Below, piece by piece: positions 8,038 through 16,736 of a stretch of 64,000 nt of DNA (position 1 is its first letter; each line of letters begins with the position of its first letter). Under the pieces are notes generated by a model. The model saw only the letters and a list, made by a program, of their open reading frames with translations, made no database searches and had not been told where the DNA came from. This stretch comes from Ureibacillus composti (GTDB lineage: Bacteria > Bacillota > Bacilli > Bacillales_A > Planococcaceae). The stretch covers positions 2,559,001 through 2,623,000 of the forward strand of contig JAUCEP010000002.1 of the NCBI GenBank assembly GCA_030348875.1. Reading direction: 5' to 3'. The translations under genes were made by a program, and so were the position numbers.

Positions 8038-8168
8038 CAACTATAAGAAAACTATAGATAAATGTAGAAGAACGTCACTTTAATAGTAAACTAGGAACAA
8101 GATTTAAAAATACTAACCTTAGAATGAGTTTTTTCTTCCCAAGATTAAATACAAAATAAAGTTATGTT

Positions 8169-8195
8169 CGAAACTTTTTAGAATATTAAAACGTC
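8169..8195 (+). promoter_or_regulatory. ECF sigma-factor (sigma-M-like) promoter of amj
   Basis: CGAAAC, a 17 bp spacer and CGTC match the ECF-type consensus (TGAAAC-N16/17-CGTC) 41 bases upstream of the amj start. In Bacillus subtilis amj is known to be expressed under the envelope-stress sigma factor sigma-M, which makes this more than a chance match. Confidence 0.6.
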
Positions 8196-8236
8196 TTATT
8201 ATGAAATAATTGGAAACCAAAGGGTAGGTATATAGA

Positions 8237-9052
8237 GTGGAATTAATAACAACCAAACTAATAATGATTGCCTTATTTATTTTAATCATTCATTCAATTG
8301 AAACACTTGCTTATGCAGTACGGTTATCTGGAGCACGCGTAAGGTTATTAGCTTCCGCTTTATCACTTTTTAATGTAATGGTAATGGTTTCGAGGCTTGC
8401 AAATATGATGCAACAACCATTTACAGGTAGTTTAGTTGATACAGCACCTAATGATAATGCTTTATCATTCTTAGAAAGCCAATACCGAATAATTATTGGT
8501 GCAGCATCAATAGGTACACTATTAGGGATTTTATTACTTCCAACATTCGTAGCAATCTTTTCAAGAGCTATTATTCATTTGGCTGAGGAAAGAGGTTCAA
8601 TACCAGTTTTAATGAAAAAGGGTTTTACAATTGAATATTTAAGAAGAGGAATTAAGCATATTCGTAAACCGAGTATAACCTACTTAAAAGGCATTAGACT
8701 ACGCGATATTCCAATTAAATTATTCGTTATAAATATTCTAATCACATCGATTTATACTATTGGTGTCCTATCAGCGTTATACGCATCTCTTTTAGTACCA
8801 GAACTAAAAACAACAGCTATAATGGCTTCTGGATTAATCAATGGAGTTGCAACTATTCTTTTAGTTATTTTTATTGATCCTAAAATTTCAATTCTTGCCG
8901 ATGATGTGATAAACAAGAGAGGAAACTATCTTGACTTAAAAAGAACTTCGGTAATGATGATGACTTCAAGATTTTTAGGTACGATTTTAGCTCAAATTTT
9001 ATTCATACCTGGTGCACATTATGTGGCTTGGTTTGCAAAGCTTATCGCCTAA
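8237..9052 (+). CDS. amj: lipid II flippase Amj
   Basis: Integral membrane protein of the Amj family (YdaH in Bacillus subtilis), an alternate lipid II flippase that moves the peptidoglycan precursor across the cytoplasmic membrane and can replace MurJ. The 271 residues match the family length. Hydrophobic segments occur near 5-25, 85-110, 160-185, 190-215 and 240-265. The typical N-terminal IIHSIETLAYAVRLSGAR signature is present. Translation starts at GTG 8237. An ECF-type promoter lies just upstream, consistent with induction when cell-wall synthesis is impaired. The gene is monocistronic, closed by a strong terminator. Confidence 0.9.
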   Translation: MELITTKLIMIALFILIIHSIETLAYAVRLSGARVRLLASALSLFNVMVMVSRLANMMQQPFTGSLVDTAPNDNALSFLESQYRIIIGAASIGTLLGILLLPTFVAIFSRAIIHLAEERGSIPVLMKKGFTIEYLRRGIKHIRKPSITYLKGIRLRDIPIKLFVINILITSIYTIGVLSALYASLLVPELKTTAIMASGLINGVATILLVIFIDPKISILADDVINKRGNYLDLKRTSVMMMTSRFLGTILAQILFIPGAHYVAWFAKLIA

Positions 9053-9083
9053 ATTATTGCTTTATAAGAACCGAATGAATAAT

Positions 9084-9128
9084 AAAATAAAAGAGATCAT
9101 TGATTTAATCAATGATCTCTTTTATTTT
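9084..9128. terminator. bidirectional terminator between amj and the ABC permease gene
   Basis: A long perfect inverted repeat (AAAATAAAAGAGATCATTGA and its complement) with T-runs on both strands closes both convergent genes. Confidence 0.9.
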
Positions 9129-9135
9129 AACACTT

Positions 9136-10272
9136 TCAATTTAAATTAAACCTTTTTACTATTTTTATGCTTGTAATGTTAATTATTATACTAGCTATGC
9201 TAAATAAGATAATTCCTTTGTAAAATGAAAAATTATAATTGTTTAGTTTATCAGCTATATCCATGCTAATTACACTTGCACTATTAAGATAAAGGAATGG
9301 ATTTAAATGTGCGAATCTTAATAGTGGCTCTATATTTTGAAATAATATAGTTCCTGATAGAATACAGATTGAGGCCAAAATAAATGAAATTAATGCATTT
9401 TTTATTAATACAGAGATTAAATACACTAATGAGCTAATAAACATTATTCCGAATAAATATAAAACTATAGATTTAATAATAAACTCTATATTACTAATAA
9501 ATTGATAAGTATCTAGCCCTGTTGTTATCAGAACAGGATAATTAAAATCTCCAGTGCCATTACTAATAAATCCTATTAAAAATGCTAGAACCAATACTAA
9601 TAAGGTTAACAGAAAACTTACAGATATGCATATAAGATATTTTGAATAGATTAATTTTTTAATATGGATAGGTTGGTTAGTTAAGAATTTGAATGTACCT
9701 ATTTCGATTTCTTGTGCAAATAATTTACATACAATTAAAATGAACATAAATGTACCAATAAAATTAAAAAACATTTTTAGAATAAGGATTGTAAAATGAA
9801 TCCCTTCAACTTCGGCTCCAGGCTCAACAAGCAATACTTCTCTCTCTAAAACTTCTTCATTTAAAGCTACTTGTTTTTTTACTTCTGAAACTGGTAATGG
9901 TATATGTGCGTTTCCAGATTCAATCAATGAAATTAAATTTTTATCTATCTTTATTTGTAGTTCAGTGTATTTTTCCCAATTTGAATTGTCAAAAGCTTTT
10001 AACTTTTGTTGAGTAAGCTCTTTTTGAACACTTAGCTTTTCTTTCAATTGTTGTGCTTCGGGAATATTTTCTAATTCTTTTATAGAAGTTTCAAAAGATT
10101 CAATTTGCATGCTAAGGCTAGCTGCAGTTTGGTCTTTATATAAATTAAAATTAGAATAAGTAAAATAATATAGTATAATTAACGCTATTAATATTATTGA
10201 TGGAATGATATATGTAAATTTATTTTTATATAATTTAGTCAACTCAAATGATAGCAATGGTGTTTTGTTCAT
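9136..10272 (-). CDS. ABC-2 type transporter permease with extracytoplasmic coiled coil
   Basis: Membrane component of an ABC exporter. One helix near residues 18-37 is followed by a ~120-residue soluble stretch with heptad-like Glu/Lys/Leu runs (SMQIESFETSIKELENIPE), predicted to be a coiled coil outside the membrane. Five or six further helices follow from residue ~165 to the C-terminus. This topology is typical of ABC-2 permeases involved in peptide or antibiotic export or self-protection. Its ATG overlaps the ATPase stop by four bases (ATGA), so the pair is translationally coupled. The substrate is unknown; the nearby secreted peptide is the obvious candidate. Confidence 0.8.
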   Translation of the reverse strand: MNKTPLLSFELTKLYKNKFTYIIPSIILIALIILYYFTYSNFNLYKDQTAASLSMQIESFETSIKELENIPEAQQLKEKLSVQKELTQQKLKAFDNSNWEKYTELQIKIDKNLISLIESGNAHIPLPVSEVKKQVALNEEVLEREVLLVEPGAEVEGIHFTILILKMFFNFIGTFMFILIVCKLFAQEIEIGTFKFLTNQPIHIKKLIYSKYLICISVSFLLTLLVLVLAFLIGFISNGTGDFNYPVLITTGLDTYQFISNIEFIIKSIVLYLFGIMFISSLVYLISVLIKNALISFILASICILSGTILFQNIEPLLRFAHLNPFLYLNSASVISMDIADKLNNYNFSFYKGIILFSIASIIINITSIKIVKRFNLN

Positions 10273-10982
10273 AACATTTCTCCGAAAATTTCATTATAAT
10301 ATTTTTCAGTTTGGGTTAAACTCTGTTCTTGTTTATCAGTTGTATTTTGAACCTCTTTTTCAATAGTACCTTCCTTTAAAAAGATAATACGATCTGAGAT
10401 TCTATCTATATCTGCTAAAATGTGTGAAGAGAAAATTATTGTGCAGCCTCTTTTTTTATAAATACTGAATAATTGTTTTAGTTTTCTACTATTTTCATAA
10501 TCAATTCCATTAAATGGTTCATCCAATATTAAGATTTTCGGGTCTTGTATCACTGCCAATGATAGTAGTAACCGTTGCTTCATCCCTAGTGAATAATTTT
10601 TTACTTTGTTATTTACAAATTGCTCCATACCAAAAAAAGAAATAACGTTATTTATCTCTTCTTCTTTCTTGCTATAGATGTTAGCTAGAAATTTAAGATG
10701 ATCATAGCCAGATAAATATGTAGTTAGAACAGATTCATCTTGTAGAAAACCTATTACGCTTAATTTGTCTATTTTATTTTTTAAACTACGTCCATCTACC
10801 ATAACTTCGATTTCGCCTTTTTCAGCTTTTATATTCTCCAAAATTAAATTAAAAAGTGTAGTTTTGCCTGAACCATTTGGTCCTACAAGTGCAATAATTT
10901 CCCCTTCATTTATTTTTAAGTTCAAGTTATTAATTACAATTTTATTTTTAAACCTTTTTGTTACATTAGTTAATTTAATCAA
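10269..10982 (-). CDS. ABC transporter ATP-binding protein
   Basis: Complete nucleotide-binding domain: Walker A GPNGSGKTT, Q-loop at GFLQDE, signature NYSLGMKQRLLL, Walker B KILILDEPFNGID and H-loop SSHILADI. The SLGMKQR variant is typical of ABC-2 drug/bacteriocin exporters. The TTG at 10982 (MIKLTNVTKRF) is preferred to the GTG at 10994 because AAAAGG sits at the right distance from it and ABC ATPases usually start this way. It is the first gene of the ATPase-permease pair. The peptide gene lies 100 bases upstream, separated by a hairpin. Confidence 0.87.
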   Translation of the reverse strand: MIKLTNVTKRFKNKIVINNLNLKINEGEIIALVGPNGSGKTTLFNLILENIKAEKGEIEVMVDGRSLKNKIDKLSVIGFLQDESVLTTYLSGYDHLKFLANIYSKKEEEINNVISFFGMEQFVNNKVKNYSLGMKQRLLLSLAVIQDPKILILDEPFNGIDYENSRKLKQLFSIYKKRGCTIIFSSHILADIDRISDRIIFLKEGTIEKEVQNTTDKQEQSLTQTEKYYNEIFGEML

Positions 10983-11035
10983 TGAGGAACACACCTTTTT
11001 ATTTAGGTAATATTTTAGAGTGAGGAATTAAGATT

Positions 11036-11068
11036 AAGAGATCAATAATTTGAAATTATTGATCTCTT
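11036..11068. terminator. hairpin between peptide gene and ABC genes
   Basis: A perfect 16-bp inverted repeat (AAGAGATCAATAATTT and complement) with a one-base loop. Poor T-run on the minus strand, so it may act as a partial terminator or RNA-processing site that keeps peptide mRNA more abundant than transporter mRNA. Confidence 0.6.
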
Positions 11069-11087
11069 GAAAATAATTACTAATTTT

Positions 11088-11372
11088 TTAGTACGTATAG
11101 TACGAGTAAGTATATCTCAATGCACTATAACCTAACAATTGTTTGGCTGTTGAATATACTTGTACACCACTAGATTTTGTACGAGTAAAACCATTTACCC
11201 ATGTTAATTCTTTGTATGTAAGATTCGTAAACTCTTTATAAACTGGAGATATTAAATCATCATACGTATTGATTACTGTTCCACCTGCAGCACTTGCTTC
11301 ACTCGAATCAAGTGAAACGGAACTAAATAATAATAAAAAGCTAAATAGTAATGCAGTTCCAACTTTTCTCAA
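11088..11372 (-). CDS. small secreted tyrosine-rich peptide, bacteriocin-like candidate
   Basis: Start TTG at 11372 is chosen because GGGAGG is nine bases upstream; the upstream GTG at 11381 abuts the ribosome binding site. The first ~28 residues are a Sec signal peptide (basic MRKVG, hydrophobic LLFSFLLLFSS, cleavage after EASA). The mature ~66-residue peptide has about ten tyrosines and ends RYTYSYYTY, with no cysteine. It precedes an ABC ATPase/permease pair on the same strand, the arrangement of a bacteriocin with its immunity exporter (compare the lactococcin 972 type). No family match is claimed. It could also be a surface peptide. Confidence 0.6.
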   Translation of the reverse strand: MRKVGTALLFSFLLLFSSVSLDSSEASAAGGTVINTYDDLISPVYKEFTNLTYKELTWVNGFTRTKSSGVQVYSTAKQLLGYSALRYTYSYYTY

Positions 11373-11534
11373 TTCTGTCACCTCCCTTTTGGATATATTT
11401 GTATTATATACATAAATGATTATAGGAATATATGGGGAAAACTGGCTAAATTTGTAAGTAGATAGAAATAACTAGTTTAAAAATGTAAATGAAACTTTTC
11501 CTTAAATAGAGTATATTTTATTGAAAATAATCAA

Positions 11535-11576
11535 AAAAATGTTCACTTTGTCTATTAAAAACAAGTAAACATTTTT
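11535..11576. terminator. imperfect AT-rich hairpin
   Basis: AAAAATGTT...AACATTTTT arms with an inner ACTT/AAGT pairing. It lies in the otherwise empty spacer between the peptide gene and the IS1182 element. Confidence 0.35.
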
Positions 11577-11823
11577 GTATATATATACATTTATCTATTT
11601 ATATTTAACAATAATAATGTTCTTGGTTCCATATTATATTCCTTGCTCATAAAGTATTGTTGACTCCTTTATGTACACCTGCCGTGCTTTATTTTAAACT
11701 TGCAAGAAAGACCAAAAGCTGATTCTTTTAGAATCAGCTTCAGACTGTAGACAAAGTCGAAAATCGACTTTGCCTACAGTCTTTTTTCTTTTAAAATATA
11801 ATTAATTTCTTTTTAAATAGAGT

Positions 11824-11951
11824 TAGTTGATTTCCGTTTCGGCAGACGCTTTCCGCGGGCACGGCTTCAGCCTTCTCCCTCGCTTCGCTCAGTCCGGGTG
11901 CTTCCGCTCGTGCTGTTCCCGCAGGAGTCGCCGCCTACACTACAATCAACT
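11824..11951. repeat. GC-rich structured inverted repeat inside the IS1182 element
   Basis: AGTTGATT at 11824 pairs with AATCAACT at 11951. Between them lie GC-rich arms (GACGCTTTCCGCGGGC... and ...CCCGCAGGAGTC) that stand out sharply from the AT-rich surroundings. Sequences of this type are common upstream of IS1182-type transposase genes in Bacillales. The function is unknown; it could limit read-through transcription into the transposase. Confidence 0.6.
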
Positions 11952-11975
11952 ACTTTCTAATAAATGTTGGGGTGA

Positions 11976-13340
11976 ATGGATATGATGTCGAAAAATCAAA
12001 AGAGTGAACGCGATCAAATTGAGATGATTACAATAGATCAACTTGTACCACAAGACCATCTTGTCAGAAAGATTGAATCAGCTATTGATTTTTCTTTCAT
12101 CTATCCACTAGTAGAATCACTATATTCTACATTAGGCCGACCAAGTGTCGACCCAGTAGTTTTAATTAAAATGACATTTGTTCAATATGTATTCGGTATT
12201 CGTTCGATGCGTCAAACTATAAAAGAGATTGAAACAAATATGGCGTATCGTTGGTTTTTAGGGTTTGGATTCCATTCGGATGTACCACACTTCTCTACCT
12301 TCGGTAAAAATTATGAACGTCGTTTTCAAGACACGGATATCTTTGAACAGATCTTCTATCGAATTCTTAAAGAAATTGCAGATAAAGGATTACTAAGTGC
12401 CGACCATGTTTTCATTGATTCTACTCATGTTAAAGCGAGTGCGAATAAACGTAAATTTGAAAAGAAAATAGTTCGTAAAGAGACTCGAGCATATGAAGCG
12501 AAACTCCAAGAAGAATTGAATCAAGATCGAATTGATCACGGGAAGAAACCATTCCCGCCAGATAAATTTGAAAAAGAAGAGATGAAGGAGATTAAAGAAA
12601 GTACAACAGACCCTGAAAGTGGTTACTATGTAAAAGATGAACGGACAAAGCAGTTTGCTTACTCATTTCATGCGGCAGCGGATCGCTATGGATTTATACT
12701 TGGCTCAATTGTGACACCTGGGAATGTTCATGATAGTCATATGCTTCAACCACTTGTTGAAAAGGTAATGGAAAACGTGAAAAAGCCACTTGCTGTTGCT
12801 GCCGATGCTGCTTATAAAACACCTGCAATCACTAAATTCTTATTTGACCAAGATATTCAACCAGCACTTCCTTATACACGCCCCAAGACAAAGGACGGAT
12901 ATTTACGCAAACATGAGTATGTTTATGACGAGTACTATGATTGCTACCTTTGTCCGGAAGGGCAAATCCTAAAATATTCAACAACGACTAAAGATGGAAA
13001 ACGCCAATATAAATCGAACCCTACTCAGTGTGCGACCTGTCCTTTGCTTGCTCAATGTACAAACAGTAAAGACCACCGAAAAATCATTGAGCGTCATATT
13101 TGGGCACATCATGTAGAGGAAGCGGATCATCTTCGTCATCAAAACGAAATTAAACAAATATATGCTAGACGTAAAGAAACGATTGAACGTGTCTTTGCCG
13201 ATGCAAAAGAAAAGCATGGTATGCGATGGACAACCCTACGAGGGATAAAAAAATTGTCTATGCAGGCGATGCTTACTTTTGCTGCCATGAATTTAAAGAA
13301 GCTTGCCAATTGGACATGGCAAGTTAAAGAAACGGTCTAA
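11976..13340 (+). CDS. IS1182-family transposase
   Basis: DDE transposase of 454 residues. The N-terminal IDQLVPQDHLVRKIE segment and the DP..L.KM..VQY.FGI block are diagnostic of the family. DSTHVKASANKRK carries the first catalytic Asp, AVAADAAYKTPAITKF the second, and the KETIERVFADAKEKHGMR region the C-terminal Glu. A CPEGQ...C..CP...QC cysteine cluster of the kind found in IS1182 proteins is present. The frame is intact, so the element may still move. The start is at 11976 or six bases later. Confidence 0.93.
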   Translation: MDMMSKNQKSERDQIEMITIDQLVPQDHLVRKIESAIDFSFIYPLVESLYSTLGRPSVDPVVLIKMTFVQYVFGIRSMRQTIKEIETNMAYRWFLGFGFHSDVPHFSTFGKNYERRFQDTDIFEQIFYRILKEIADKGLLSADHVFIDSTHVKASANKRKFEKKIVRKETRAYEAKLQEELNQDRIDHGKKPFPPDKFEKEEMKEIKESTTDPESGYYVKDERTKQFAYSFHAAADRYGFILGSIVTPGNVHDSHMLQPLVEKVMENVKKPLAVAADAAYKTPAITKFLFDQDIQPALPYTRPKTKDGYLRKHEYVYDEYYDCYLCPEGQILKYSTTTKDGKRQYKSNPTQCATCPLLAQCTNSKDHRKIIERHIWAHHVEEADHLRHQNEIKQIYARRKETIERVFADAKEKHGMRWTTLRGIKKLSMQAMLTFAAMNLKKLANWTWQVKETV

Positions 13341-13461
13341 AATAGAATACTCGCAGAGTGATTTAGCCAAAAATAAATCAATAAAATACCCCAATAATCT
13401 ATAAAATTACAAAAGGCCTTCAGAATGTGACCATTCTGAAGGCCTTTTGTCGACAATCTGA

Positions 13462-13496
13462 AGCGTTTGTATAGTATTAATATACAAACGCTTTTT
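13462..13496. terminator. terminator downstream of yfmQ, abutting the IS end
   Basis: AAGCGTTTGTATA pairs with TATACAAACGCTT, followed by T-residues. It touches the right terminal repeat of IS1182. Confidence 0.75.
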
Positions 13497-13497
13497 G

Positions 13498-13587
13498 TTA
13501 CTTTTTATTCCTTAGCAATTCGAGTAAAGCAATAACATTTCTTTTCATTATATCCGTGTCTGAGTTTAAGCCATCTTCATTTAACAT
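13498..13587 (-). CDS. possible 29-aa protein translationally coupled to yfmQ
   Basis: An ATG inside the end of yfmQ (ATGTTAAATGA overlap, 11 bases) opens a 29-codon frame (begins MLNEDGLNSD, ends LLELLRNKK) that stops directly before the terminator. The start-stop overlap suggests coupled translation. There is no separate ribosome binding site and no recognised family, so it may be a chance frame. Confidence 0.3.
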   Translation of the reverse strand: MLNEDGLNSDTDIMKRNVIALLELLRNKK

Positions 13588-14014
13588 TTGAAGGGGTAAA
13601 CTTTTGAAGCTCCTCAGAAGTCAACTTATAAGAAGCAACTTTTTTCTTCCGCTGCTTAACTATATCAACGTGGTCATCGTAATTATAAACAGAGAATATT
13701 ACTTCTTTATTTCTTTTTTGAACGGTAATAACAAATGGAATAACATTCGTTTCTGGATGTAGAAACAATTCTTCATTTCCTGGAAAAATATGATATCTTT
13801 CTAAAAAAAGAGCCGTATTAAAATATTCAGCAAATCGAACTTTCTCTTCCTCTGGTAGCTTCTTTCCATTATATGTTATTGTTATATCATTTGAATCAAT
13901 TTTTGGATGAAGTGCAAATTTATTTACAACCCATCCAACAACTGCACTTGGGGGACTCGTTAACAGCTTTAGCAATATTCCACCCAATAATACAAGAGCA
14001 GCAGTCCATGTCAT
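13577..14014 (-). CDS. yfmQ: YfmQ-family protein
   Basis: Membrane-anchored protein of unknown function resembling Bacillus YfmQ: a single N-terminal helix (TAALVLLGGILLKLLTS) followed by the conserved SPPSAVVGWVVNKFALHPK segment and a soluble beta-rich domain of about 105 residues. Length (145-148) matches the family. ATG at 14014 is preferred over TTG at 14023 because AAGGAG lies nine bases before it. Neighbours (IS1182, deoC) do not suggest a role. Confidence 0.7.
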   Translation of the reverse strand: MTWTAALVLLGGILLKLLTSPPSAVVGWVVNKFALHPKIDSNDITITYNGKKLPEEEKVRFAEYFNTALFLERYHIFPGNEELFLHPETNVIPFVITVQKRNKEVIFSVYNYDDHVDIVKQRKKKVASYKLTSEELQKFTPSNVK

Positions 14015-14234
14015 ATATATCAACTCCTTAGCATTTATCTAATTTTCTGTTGGTGAAAATTTTACAAAAGCATTAACAAAATTAACACTATACAGAAGTC
14101 TTTTGGATTCAATTTCAAATTCTAGATCGATTAATTTCACCTAATTAATAGCTCTTTGAAATCTTTTAAATAATCTAGGGAGCAAGTTTTTTATTCCGAA
14201 TATTTAGAGTAGATTGAAAATACAAACCCACCTG

Positions 14235-14876
14235 TCACTTTAGTATCTTTACTGCAGAACTAGTCCCTATTCTCGTTGCACCTGCATCAATCATCGATTT
14301 TATATCCTCTTTGTTACGTACTCCCCCTGAGGCTTTAACCCCAACATTTGGTCCAACTGTTTTTCTCATTATCACAACATCTTCAACAGTTGCACCATAC
14401 AAGGAAAATCCTGTTGAAGTTTTTACATAGTCTGCACCAGCACTTACAGACAATTCGCATGCCCGTTCTTTTTCTTCATTTGTTAATAAACAGGCCTCGA
14501 TTATAACTTTTACTAGAGCCTTTCCATTTGCTGCTTCAACTACTGAACGAATATCTTTTTCAACTAAAGCATAGTTTTTACTTTTCAATGCCCCGATATT
14601 TATAACTGTATCTATTTCAGTAGCTCCATTTCTAATGGCATTAATAGTCTCAAATGCCTTTGTTTCGGGCGTGTTGGCACCAAAAGGAAAACCTATGACC
14701 GTGCACACATTCACATCCGAATCATGCAAAAGTTCTGCACTTAAACTTACCCATATTGGATTAACACAAACAGATGCAAAGCCGTATTGTTCTGCCTCTT
14801 GACATAAACTGATTATTTCTTTTTCAGTGACAATTGGTGAGAGTAATGTATGGTCTATTAATTTTGCAAAGTTCAT
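14235..14876 (-). CDS. deoC: deoxyribose-phosphate aldolase
   Basis: DeoC cleaves 2-deoxyribose 5-phosphate to glyceraldehyde 3-phosphate and acetaldehyde in deoxynucleoside catabolism. Class I aldolase features are clear: IDHTLL at the N-terminus, the CVNP segment, [10 protein letters not shown], the [11 protein letters not shown] region, KVIIEACLL with a catalytic Lys, KTSTGF, and [10 protein letters not shown] with the Schiff-base Lys motif. 213 residues match the family. It starts at ATG behind GGAGG. It is 27 bp downstream of the decarboxylase gene and may be its last cotranscribed partner, which is unusual, since deoC normally sits with nucleoside genes. Confidence 0.95.
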   Translation of the reverse strand: MNFAKLIDHTLLSPIVTEKEIISLCQEAEQYGFASVCVNPIWVSLSAELLHDSDVNVCTVIGFPFGANTPETKAFETINAIRNGATEIDTVINIGALKSKNYALVEKDIRSVVEAANGKALVKVIIEACLLTNEEKERACELSVSAGADYVKTSTGFSLYGATVEDVVIMRKTVGPNVGVKASGGVRNKEDIKSMIDAGATRIGTSSAVKILK

Positions 14877-14903
14877 CTTTTCCTCCGCCTTACGCTTATT
14901 CGT

Positions 14904-16427
14904 TTAATTTTTAGGTTCTTTAATTACACGGATTTTTTTAAATTCAACGTCTTCTGCACCTTGAACAGGAAGTCCTGCTTCAATATTTTTTCGCGTATAT
15001 ACTAAATTATCTTTAGTAATTACTTCTCCAGGTATAAATATTGGGATTCCTGGTGGATATACCATAATAAATTCCGCTATTATTCTACCTTCGGATTGTT
15101 CAAAATCTACTAATTCCTTTTCTGCGTAGAAAGCATCACGAGGAGATAGAGCTAATGAAGGAATCTCTGGTAGTAAGACTGTACTGTTTGTATTTTTATC
15201 CACTTTATTTTTATACTCCTGAGAAAGTACTGCTAATGCTTGTATGAGTATTAGTAAATCTTTCTCTGAATCCCCAGGAGTTATGATACAAAGTATGTTA
15301 TATAAGTCAGACAACTCTACTTCAATATTAAAACGATTGCGTAGCCATTTTTCTACTTCGTAACCCGTTATGCCAAGCTCCTTCACTGATATTAATAGCT
15401 TAGTTGGGTCCATAGAGACCGCCGCACTAGATTCTAAAACTTCCCGTCCCATACAATATAGATGGTCTATCTCATTAATTTTTGCACGTGTCCTATCTGC
15501 TTTTTGAATCGTTTCCTCCAGTAAGGCTTGTCCTTCAGTAGCCAACATCCTTCTAGCAACATCTAAAGAAGCCAGTAGTAAGTACGAGGTTGAGGAAGTA
15601 GTAAGCATACTTAAAACAGTTTGAACCCGATTAGGAGAAACAAGGTTTCCACGTAAATTTAATATTGAGCTTTGAGTAAGAGAACCACCTAATTTATGAA
15701 CACTTGTTGCTGCAAGATCAGCTCCAGCCTCCATGGCCGATAGAGGTAAGTCCTGATGAAAATTAATATGAGCTCCATGTGCCTCATCAACAAGTACAGG
15801 AATACCCCTTAAATGAGCGATTTCCACTATTTTTTTCAAATCACCTGAAACACCATAATACGTTGGGTTAATAACAAGAATAGCTTTTGTATCTGGATGT
15901 AACACTAATGCTTCTTCAATAGAATCTGGTGTAATCCCATGAGAGATTCCAAAGTAGGAATCTACTTCCGGATGAATAAAAATAGGTATAGCACCTGAAA
16001 AAACAATGGCACTCATAATAGACTTATGAACATTTCGAGGTACTAAAATTTTATCACCAGGTTCACAAACAGACATAATCATTGCTATAATTGCACCGCT
16101 TGTTCCCTGTACTGAGAAGAACGTATAATCTGCGCCAAATGCCTTAGCAGCTAATTCTTGAGCATCTTTTATTACTCCAGTCGGAAGATGCAAATTATCA
16201 AGGGGGCTTATATTAATTAAATCGATTGAAAGAGCATTTTTACCAATAAACTCTTTGAATTTAGGGTCCATACCATTCCCTTTTTTATGACCGGGAATGT
16301 GAAATTGGATTGGCTCTTTTTCTGCATGTTCTTTTAAAGCTGTAAAAATTGGAGTTTTAAATTGTTTTTCTCTTTCTGTAGAATATATAAAGTTTGTAAA
16401 TGATGGAACTTCAGGTATGTAGATCAA
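14904..16427 (-). CDS. Orn/Lys/Arg decarboxylase family protein (SpeA-like)
   Basis: PLP-dependent fold-type I basic amino-acid decarboxylase: HIPGHKKG near the N-terminus, FFSVQGTSGAIIAMI, ILVPRNVHKS, VDEAHGAHINFH, and the Schiff-base lysine in TSVHKLGGSLTQ. The C-terminal third (SPRDAFYAEKE...YPPGIPI) is the usual small domain. About 507 residues, like Bacillus SpeA (arginine decarboxylase) rather than the ~700-residue biodegradative forms. The product would be agmatine, putrescine or cadaverine; the substrate cannot be told from sequence alone. The start is TTG at 16427. It lies in a PLP-enzyme cluster with a carboxynorspermidine decarboxylase, which supports a polyamine role. Confidence 0.85.
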   Translation of the reverse strand: MIYIPEVPSFTNFIYSTEREKQFKTPIFTALKEHAEKEPIQFHIPGHKKGNGMDPKFKEFIGKNALSIDLINISPLDNLHLPTGVIKDAQELAAKAFGADYTFFSVQGTSGAIIAMIMSVCEPGDKILVPRNVHKSIMSAIVFSGAIPIFIHPEVDSYFGISHGITPDSIEEALVLHPDTKAILVINPTYYGVSGDLKKIVEIAHLRGIPVLVDEAHGAHINFHQDLPLSAMEAGADLAATSVHKLGGSLTQSSILNLRGNLVSPNRVQTVLSMLTTSSTSYLLLASLDVARRMLATEGQALLEETIQKADRTRAKINEIDHLYCMGREVLESSAAVSMDPTKLLISVKELGITGYEVEKWLRNRFNIEVELSDLYNILCIITPGDSEKDLLILIQALAVLSQEYKNKVDKNTNSTVLLPEIPSLALSPRDAFYAEKELVDFEQSEGRIIAEFIMVYPPGIPIFIPGEVITKDNLVYTRKNIEAGLPVQGAEDVEFKKIRVIKEPKN

Positions 16428-16736
16428 TTATTCACACCAGCCTTTCTCTCCTTAAAAATGTAATCATCTTAGTTGTTGTAAAGGATTAAGTGTTCTATAT
16501 TAGAAACAAAATTCACCAAGCGGAGATTTCCTTACTAGAGCTTTGGGAAGCAGAAAATTAAACATGTAATATGTTTTATCCATTAAACTTTTAGAAGGTG
16601 CTAATAACAACTCTCTAGTTTTACTTGGTTATCTGCCTCTTAGTTCTACCGATTCGTAAACTCTTCAAGAAAATCTTATTGTTGATGGTCTTCTATAGAC
16701 CTTCAATTGATTCAGTTACATTGGACATTATTTATT
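16428..16736. other. spacer of 309 bp, no gene seen
   Basis: AT-rich sequence between the decarboxylase and the aminotransferase genes. No clear terminator or coding frame was found; the decarboxylase may have its own promoter here. Confidence 0.4.

Larger units (their letters stand above)
11737..13464 (+). mobile_element. complete IS1182-family insertion sequence, 1.73 kb
   Basis: The left end GCTTCAGACTGTAGACAAAG (11737) and the reverse complement of the right end (GCTTCAGATTGTCGACAAAA, 13464) are imperfect terminal inverted repeats. They enclose a single 454-codon transposase gene, within the usual IS1182 length. Both outer borders touch strong hairpins (11716-11740 and 13462-13496). Family knowledge: some IS1182 relatives such as IS1272 target inverted-repeat or terminator structures. 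No simple target duplication was seen. Confidence 0.8.
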
